DNA of 11,349 bases from Pseudomonadota bacterium. Lineage in GTDB: Bacteria; Pseudomonadota; Gammaproteobacteria; Burkholderiales; Burkholderiaceae_C. Under the pieces are notes generated by a model, which saw nothing but the letters and a program-made list of their open reading frames with translations, did no database searches and was not told the DNA's origin. The translations under genes were made by a program, and so were the position numbers. The stretch lies in NCBI GenBank assembly GCA_023438115.1, contig JAEZEB010000100.1, forward strand, positions 1-11,349, written 5' to 3'. The stretch's first letter is position 1, and each line of letters starts with the position of its first letter. This document shows, one piece after another, positions 7,660 through 11,349 of this stretch.

Positions 7660-7690
7660 GAAGCCCCGACTTGTCGGGGCTTCGTCGTTT
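7660..7690 (+). terminator. Hairpin terminator after rpmA (weak T-tract)
   Basis: A perfect 10-bp stem (7660-7669 with 7674-7683) has the loop CTTG; its core is GCCCCGA/TCGGGGC. The following bases, GTCGTTT, are only moderately T-rich, so termination is probably partial and obgE can receive read-through. I see no separate promoter for obgE in the 65-nt gap. Confidence 0.75.
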
Positions 7691-7702
7691 GAGGACCCAG
7701 AA

Positions 7703-8779
7703 ATGAAATTCGTCGACGAAGCGTTCATCGACATCGCCGCTGGCGACGGCGGGAACGGCTGCGTCTCGTTCCGCCACGAGAAGTACAAGGAATTCGGCGG
7801 GCCGAACGGCGGCGACGGCGGCCGCGGCGGCCATGTCTGGGCCGTGGCGGACACGAACCTCAACACCCTCGTCGACTTCCGCTACTCGCGCCGGCACGAG
7901 GCGGGGCGGGGCGAGCACGGCATGGGCTCCGACATGTTCGGCGCCGCCGGCCACGACATCACGCTGAAGATGCCGGTGGGCACCATCATCACCGACGCCG
8001 AGACGGGCGAAGTGCTGTACGAGCTGCTCGTGCCCGGCGAGAAGATCCTCATCGCCAAGGGCGGCGACGGCGGCTTCGGCAACATGCGCTTCAAGAGCTC
8101 GGTGAACCGCGCGCCCCGGCAGAAGACGCCCGGCTGGCCCGGCGAGAAGAAGAGCCTCAAGCTCGAACTGAAGGTGCTGGCCGACGTCGGCCTGCTGGGC
8201 ATGCCCAATGCGGGGAAGTCCACGCTGATCGCGGCCGTGTCCAACGCGCGGCCCAAGATCGCCGACTATCCCTTCACCACGCTGCACCCCAACCTGGGCG
8301 TGGTGCGCGTCGGTCCCGAGCAGAGCTTCGTGATCGCCGACGTGCCGGGCCTCATCGAGGGCGCGGCCGAAGGCGCGGGCCTGGGCCACCAGTTCCTGCG
8401 CCACCTGCAGCGCACGCGCCTGCTGCTGCACATCGTCGACATCGCGCCCTTCGACGAGAACGTCGACCCGGTGGCGCAGGCCAAGGCCATCGTCGCCGAG
8501 CTGAAGAAGTACGACAAGGCGCTTTACGACAAGCCGCGCTGGCTGGTGCTGAACAAGCTGGACATGGTGCCCGCCGAAGAGCGCGAGGCGCGCGTGAAGG
8601 ACTTCATCAAGCGCATGCGCTACAAGGGCCCGGTGTTCGAGATCTCCGCGCTCACGCGCGAGGGCTGCGAGCACCTGGTGCAGGCCGTGTACCAGCAGGT
8701 GCACGCGCAGCAGGTCGCCGAGCAGCCCGTGGTCGAGACCGACCCGCGCTTTGCGGGCGGCGAAAATACCGCTCCATGA
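7703..8779 (+). CDS. obgE: GTPase ObgE/CgtA, ribosome assembly
   Basis: ObgE is an essential GTPase that binds the 50S subunit and acts in its late assembly and in stress and growth control. The 358-residue protein has the glycine-rich Obg fold (about 1-158, with GGPNGGDGGRGG at 32-43). The G domain follows: G1 GMPNAGKST (166-174), G2 DYPFTT (188-193), G3 DVPG (213-216), G4 NKLD (284-287) and G5 SAL (315-317). There is no Gram-positive OCT domain, only a short variable tail, as in other proteobacteria. The ATG is supported by GAGGA (7691-7695) seven bases upstream. It follows rplU-rpmA, the classic order, and its stop overlaps the proB start (ATGA), so the two are translationally coupled. Confidence 0.99.
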   Translation: MKFVDEAFIDIAAGDGGNGCVSFRHEKYKEFGGPNGGDGGRGGHVWAVADTNLNTLVDFRYSRRHEAGRGEHGMGSDMFGAAGHDITLKMPVGTIITDAETGEVLYELLVPGEKILIAKGGDGGFGNMRFKSSVNRAPRQKTPGWPGEKKSLKLELKVLADVGLLGMPNAGKSTLIAAVSNARPKIADYPFTTLHPNLGVVRVGPEQSFVIADVPGLIEGAAEGAGLGHQFLRHLQRTRLLLHIVDIAPFDENVDPVAQAKAIVAELKKYDKALYDKPRWLVLNKLDMVPAEEREARVKDFIKRMRYKGPVFEISALTREGCEHLVQAVYQQVHAQQVAEQPVVETDPRFAGGENTAP

Positions 8780-9918
8780 CAGAGCAGAAGAAATCGGCGA
8801 CGCTGCGGGAGGCGCGGCGCATCGTCGTGAAGGTGGGTTCCAGCCTGGTCACCGACGAGGGCCGCGGGCTGGACGAGCGCGCGATCGGAGAATGGAGCCG
8901 CCAGCTCGCCGCGCTGGCGCGCGAGGGCCGCGAGGTGGTGATGGTCTCCAGCGGCGCCGTCGCCGAAGGCATGAAGCGCCTGGGCTGGGCCACGCGCCCG
9001 CGTGAACTGAATGAATTGCAGGCGGCGGCCGCCGTCGGCCAGATGGGCCTGGCGCAGATGTACGAGACCAAGCTGCGCGAGCAGGGCCTGGGCTCGGCGC
9101 AGGTGCTGCTGACGCACGCCGACCTGGCCGACCGCGAGCGCTACCTCAATGCGCGTTCCACGCTGCTCACGCTGCTGGGCCTGGGCGTGGTGCCGGTGAT
9201 CAACGAGAACGACACCGTCGTCAACGACGAGATCAAGTTCGGCGACAACGACACCCTGGGTGCGCTGGTCGCCAACCTGATCGAGGCCGACCTGCTGGTG
9301 ATCCTCACCGACCAGAAGGGGCTGTACAGCGCCGATCCGCGCAAGGACCCGGGCGCCCGCTTCATCCGCGAGGCGAAGGCCGGCGATCCGGCCCTGGAGC
9401 AGATGGCCGGCGGCGCCGGCTCCGGCATCGGCAAGGGCGGCATGATCACCAAGGTGCTGGCGGCAAGCCGCGCGGCGCGCTCCGGCGCGTCGACCGTGAT
9501 CGCCTGGGGCCGCGAGCCCGACTGCCTGCTGCGCCTGGCGCAGGGCGAGATCATCGGCACGCTGCTGGTGGCGCCCAGCGAGAAGAGCCAGGCGCGCAAG
9601 CGCTGGATGGCCGACCACCTGCAGCTGCGCGGCGCGGTGACGGTGGACGAGGGCGCGGCAGCCAAGTTGCGCACCGAAGGCAAGAGCCTGCTGACCATCG
9701 GCATGGTGGCCGTGGAGGGTGATTTCGCCCGCGGCGAGGTGATCGCGGTGCGCGACCCGCAGGGCCGGGAGATCGGCCGCGGGCTGGCCAACTACGCGTC
9801 GGCCGAGGCGCGCCTTCTTTGCCGCAAGCCCTCGGCGGAGATCGAGAAGCTGCTCGGGTACATGGCCGAACCCGAGATGATCCACCGGACGAACCTGGTG
9901 GTCACGCGGCCTACCTGA
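8776..9918 (+). CDS. proB: Glutamate 5-kinase
   Basis: ProB phosphorylates L-glutamate at the gamma-carboxylate, the first and feedback-regulated step of proline synthesis. The 380-residue protein combines an amino-acid kinase domain (about 10-265) with a C-terminal PUA domain (about 285-360), the usual long form. Motifs include VVKVGSSLVT (17-26), VSSGAVAEGM (57-66), VINENDTV (141-148) and the FGDNDTLGALVA segment. LTDQKGLYSADPR (177-189) and GIGKGGMITK (217-226) complete the set. The ATG overlaps the obgE stop by 4 nt (8776-8779) and has no strong ribosome binding site, so coupling to obgE is likely. proA is not adjacent. The 3' end overlaps the convergent CNP1-like gene by 8 nt, with no terminator visible between them. 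Confidence 0.98.
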   Translation: MTEQKKSATLREARRIVVKVGSSLVTDEGRGLDERAIGEWSRQLAALAREGREVVMVSSGAVAEGMKRLGWATRPRELNELQAAAAVGQMGLAQMYETKLREQGLGSAQVLLTHADLADRERYLNARSTLLTLLGLGVVPVINENDTVVNDEIKFGDNDTLGALVANLIEADLLVILTDQKGLYSADPRKDPGARFIREAKAGDPALEQMAGGAGSGIGKGGMITKVLAASRAARSGASTVIAWGREPDCLLRLAQGEIIGTLLVAPSEKSQARKRWMADHLQLRGAVTVDEGAAAKLRTEGKSLLTIGMVAVEGDFARGEVIAVRDPQGREIGRGLANYASAEARLLCRKPSAEIEKLLGYMAEPEMIHRTNLVVTRPT

Positions 9919-10426
9919 TCATCCCGTTGCTCTCGAAGCGCATGTCCGCCGGGGAGCGCAGGTCCTGCAGGATCTGCGCCGGCGACACGTTGGGCGCGCG
10001 CTGGCGGCAGGCGCCGCTCCGGGCGATCGCCAGGCTGTAGCGGGTGTTGGGGATGGAGTACACGTCGCGCCAGTCGCTGTTGCCCGCGGGCACCCAGCCC
10101 GAATCCGGGTTGTGGCGCGCGTACACCTTCACCTCGCCCGAATTGCACTTCAGGCCTTCGTAGATGCCGTTCACGGCGCCAGAGTTGCTGGTGGCCACCA
10201 CGACGTAGCGCACCACGCCGTCCGAGCCGATGCTGATGGATTCCGGGTCGACGCCGAAGCGCAGGCTGGTGCCCGCCACGTCGACCGGCACCAGGTTGCG
10301 CGTGCGCAGCGGCGGCGGAGGCGGCGCCTCGTTCTCCTTCCAGTCGATGTGGATGTCGGGGATCAGCTGGGCCCCGGCGGAGAAGGCGGCGCCGGCGAGG
10401 GCCAGCACCAGGAAGTTACGAAGCAT
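9911..10426 (-). CDS. CNP1-like family secreted protein
   Basis: A 171-residue exported protein of unknown function that resembles the CNP1-like family (named after a Neisseria gene) found mainly in betaproteobacteria. It has a signal peptide, MLRNFLVLALAGAAFSAGA, with likely cleavage after A19. A proline run (APPPPPL, 34-40) leads into the family domain with LVPVDV, YVVVATSNSGAVNGIYEGLKC and EVKVYAR. Two cysteines, C94 and C140, could form a disulfide in the periplasm. The start overlaps the rppH end by 11 nt, and AAGGGA (10431-10436) inside rppH gives a good ribosome binding site, so it is translated from the rppH transcript. The gene ends by overlapping the convergent proB. Family membership is by sequence resemblance; no biochemical role is proposed. 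Confidence 0.82.
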   Translation of the reverse strand: MLRNFLVLALAGAAFSAGAQLIPDIHIDWKENEAPPPPPLRTRNLVPVDVAGTSLRFGVDPESISIGSDGVVRYVVVATSNSGAVNGIYEGLKCNSGEVKVYARHNPDSGWVPAGNSDWRDVYSIPNTRYSLAIARSGACRQRAPNVSPAQILQDLRSPADMRFESNGMIR

Positions 10427-11069
10427 GCTTTCCCTTGGCAGCGACGGGCAGCGGCCGTCCCTGCGGATTCGGTTCGAAGGTGGCGCCGGGCGGCAGCTCC
10501 ATCGCGGGCGAGGGCAGGACGACGGCGGGCTCCTGCAGGCCGTGTTCGGGCTCGCGGGCGCGCATGCCGCTGCGCAGGTAGCGGTTGCGGTGGTCGTTGC
10601 GGGGCAGGTAGCGCGCGAGCTCGCGCAGCGCCATCTCGTAGACGCCCCGCTTGAATTCCACCACCACGTCCAGCGGCACCCAGTAGTCGTTCCAGCGCCA
10701 GGCGTCGAACTCCGGATGGTTGGTCGCGCGCAGGTTCAGGTTGTGGTCCTGCCCCATCAGCTGCAGCAGGAACCAGATCTGCTTTTGCCCCTTGTAGTGG
10801 CCGCGCGCATCGCGCCGGATGTAGCGGTCGGGAACTTCGTAACGCAGCCAGTCGCGGGTGCGCGCGATGATGCGCACGTGCTCCGGCTTCAACCCGATTT
10901 CCTCGTGCAGTTCCCGGAACATGGCCTGTTCGGGGCTTTCGCCGCGGTCGATGCCGCCTTGCGGGAACTGCCAGCTGTGCGTCCGGATGCGCTTGCCCCA
11001 GAACACCTGGTTTCTCTGGTTGAGCAGGATGATGCCGACGTTGGGCCTGAAGCCGTCCCGGTCCAGCAT
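10416..11069 (-). CDS. rppH: RNA pyrophosphohydrolase (Nudix)
   Basis: RppH removes pyrophosphate from 5'-triphosphate mRNA ends and so opens them to RNase E-dependent decay. The protein, 217 residues from this start, begins MLDRDGFRPNVGIILLNQRN, the invariant RppH N-terminus. It contains a perfect Nudix box at 38-60: G38, E44, and REL-x-EE-x-GL at 52-60, the glutamates binding metal. SWQFPQGGI and KGQKQIWFLL are further family motifs. The start is the ATG at 11067-11069, preceded by GGGGTG; an in-frame ATG 13 codons upstream (11108) is less likely because the family starts here. Compared with E. coli (176 residues) there is a proline-rich C-terminal extension of about 50 residues. The 3' end overlaps the CNP1-like gene. 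Confidence 0.96.
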   Translation of the reverse strand: MLDRDGFRPNVGIILLNQRNQVFWGKRIRTHSWQFPQGGIDRGESPEQAMFRELHEEIGLKPEHVRIIARTRDWLRYEVPDRYIRRDARGHYKGQKQIWFLLQLMGQDHNLNLRATNHPEFDAWRWNDYWVPLDVVVEFKRGVYEMALRELARYLPRNDHRNRYLRSGMRAREPEHGLQEPAVVLPSPAMELPPGATFEPNPQGRPLPVAAKGKHAS

Positions 11070-11087
11070 AATCACACCCCAAATCTT

Positions 11088-11128
11088 TGAACTGAGTTCA
11101 TTATGCACGGCGCTTCCGGGCGCTGGAA
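11088..11128 (-). promoter_or_regulatory. Candidate rppH promoter with palindrome at the start site
   Basis: On the minus strand TTCCAG (11123-11128) and CATAAT (11100-11105) are 17 bp apart, a fair -10 with a weak -35. The predicted start near 11093 falls inside the 13-bp palindrome TGAAC-TGA-GTTCA (11088-11100), which might be an operator. Both calls are by eye and weak. Confidence 0.3.
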
Positions 11129-11161
11129 GGGCTCAGCCGTTTCCTCTGCACGTCCACATCG

Positions 11162-11349
11162 ATGAGAGCCTCGCAGTTCCTGATTTCCACCCTCAAGGAA
11201 GCACCCGCGGACGCCGAAGTCGCCAGCCACAAGCTGATGATGCGCGCCGGGATGATCAAGAAGCTCGGGGCCGGCATCTACACGTACATGCCCATGGGCC
11301 TGCGCGTGATCCGCAAGGTGGAAGCGATCGTGCGCGAGGAGATGGACCG
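11162..11349 (+). CDS. proS: Prolyl-tRNA synthetase, N-terminal part (runs off the window)
   Basis: ProS charges tRNA-Pro with proline; it is a class II synthetase of the cytoplasm. Only the first 62 codons are present: they read MRASQFLISTLKEAPADAEV, then SHKLMMRAGMIKKLGAGIY and end in VEAIVREEMD. This matches the start of E. coli ProS almost residue by residue, including the motif 1 approach 'RAGMI-x-KL-x-x-G-x-Y'. The reading frame is open to the right edge. The ATG fits the family start, though no clear ribosome binding site precedes it and I find no convincing promoter in the 92 nt that separate it from rppH, which is divergent. The editing and anticodon-binding domains lie outside the window. 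Confidence 0.96.
   Translation, partial: MRASQFLISTLKEAPADAEVASHKLMMRAGMIKKLGAGIYTYMPMGLRVIRKVEAIVREEMD

Noticed and set aside
7358..8704. Long minus-strand open frame opposite rpmA and obgE
   Set aside because: Antisense shadow of obgE and rpmA; low-complexity composition and it crosses the rpmA terminator.
8620..9885. Minus-strand open frame of 421 codons opposite proB
   Set aside because: Antisense to proB; the composition (Gln, His, Arg, Ala, Leu) is typical of GC-rich shadow frames and no motif is seen.
11070..11108. Upstream ATG for rppH (13 extra codons)
   Set aside because: RppH proteins start at MLDR; the extra codons overlap the candidate -10 and palindrome.

Overview
The window is a GC-rich piece (by eye about two thirds G+C) of a bacterial chromosome. 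Gene content, gene order and protein sequences fit a betaproteobacterium of the order Burkholderiales, most likely family Comamonadaceae (a Ramlibacter- or Variovorax-like organism). The taxonomic call is inference from protein resemblance and synteny. Nearly everything is core housekeeping; I see no insertion sequence, prophage, CRISPR array, toxin system or biosynthetic cluster.

Layout. Positions 1-100 are non-coding and hold two copies of a short GC-rich palindromic (REP-like) element. From 101 to 5573 the minus strand carries a tight operon, read right to left: pilB-pilC-pilD (type IV pilus assembly ATPase, platform protein, prepilin peptidase), then coaE (last step of coenzyme A synthesis), zapD (FtsZ-bundling division factor) and yacG (zinc protein, gyrase inhibitor). 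Gaps are 31, -1, 2, 40 and 10 nt. A 197-bp intergenic stretch (5574-5770) holds a candidate sigma-70 promoter for pilB. Next, still on the minus strand, come tRNA-Pro(CGG) with an encoded CCA end and ispB (octaprenyl diphosphate synthase, ubiquinone side chain).

A divergent region (6924-7049) holds a good sigma-70 promoter for the plus-strand block rplU-rpmA-obgE-proB, plus a structured leader with a terminator-like hairpin just before rplU. rplU and rpmA encode ribosomal proteins L21 and L27; obgE encodes the ribosome-assembly GTPase; proB encodes glutamate 5-kinase. A hairpin terminator with a poor T-tract separates rpmA from obgE. obgE and proB overlap by 4 nt. proB then meets a minus-strand pair, rppH (RNA pyrophosphohydrolase) followed by a CNP1-like secreted protein gene, tail to tail with an 8-nt overlap. 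proS (prolyl-tRNA synthetase) starts divergently from rppH and runs off the right edge.

Functional links: pilB, pilC and pilD act in one machine. rplU, rpmA and obgE all serve the large ribosomal subunit. tRNA-Pro, proB and proS place three proline-related genes within about 5.5 kb, though in separate transcription units. The signals most worth a second look are the REP-like hairpin flanked by a 10-bp direct repeat at the yacG stop codon, its 12-nt identity to the tRNA-Pro 3' end, and the rplU leader structure. No gene-free stretch exceeds 300 bp.
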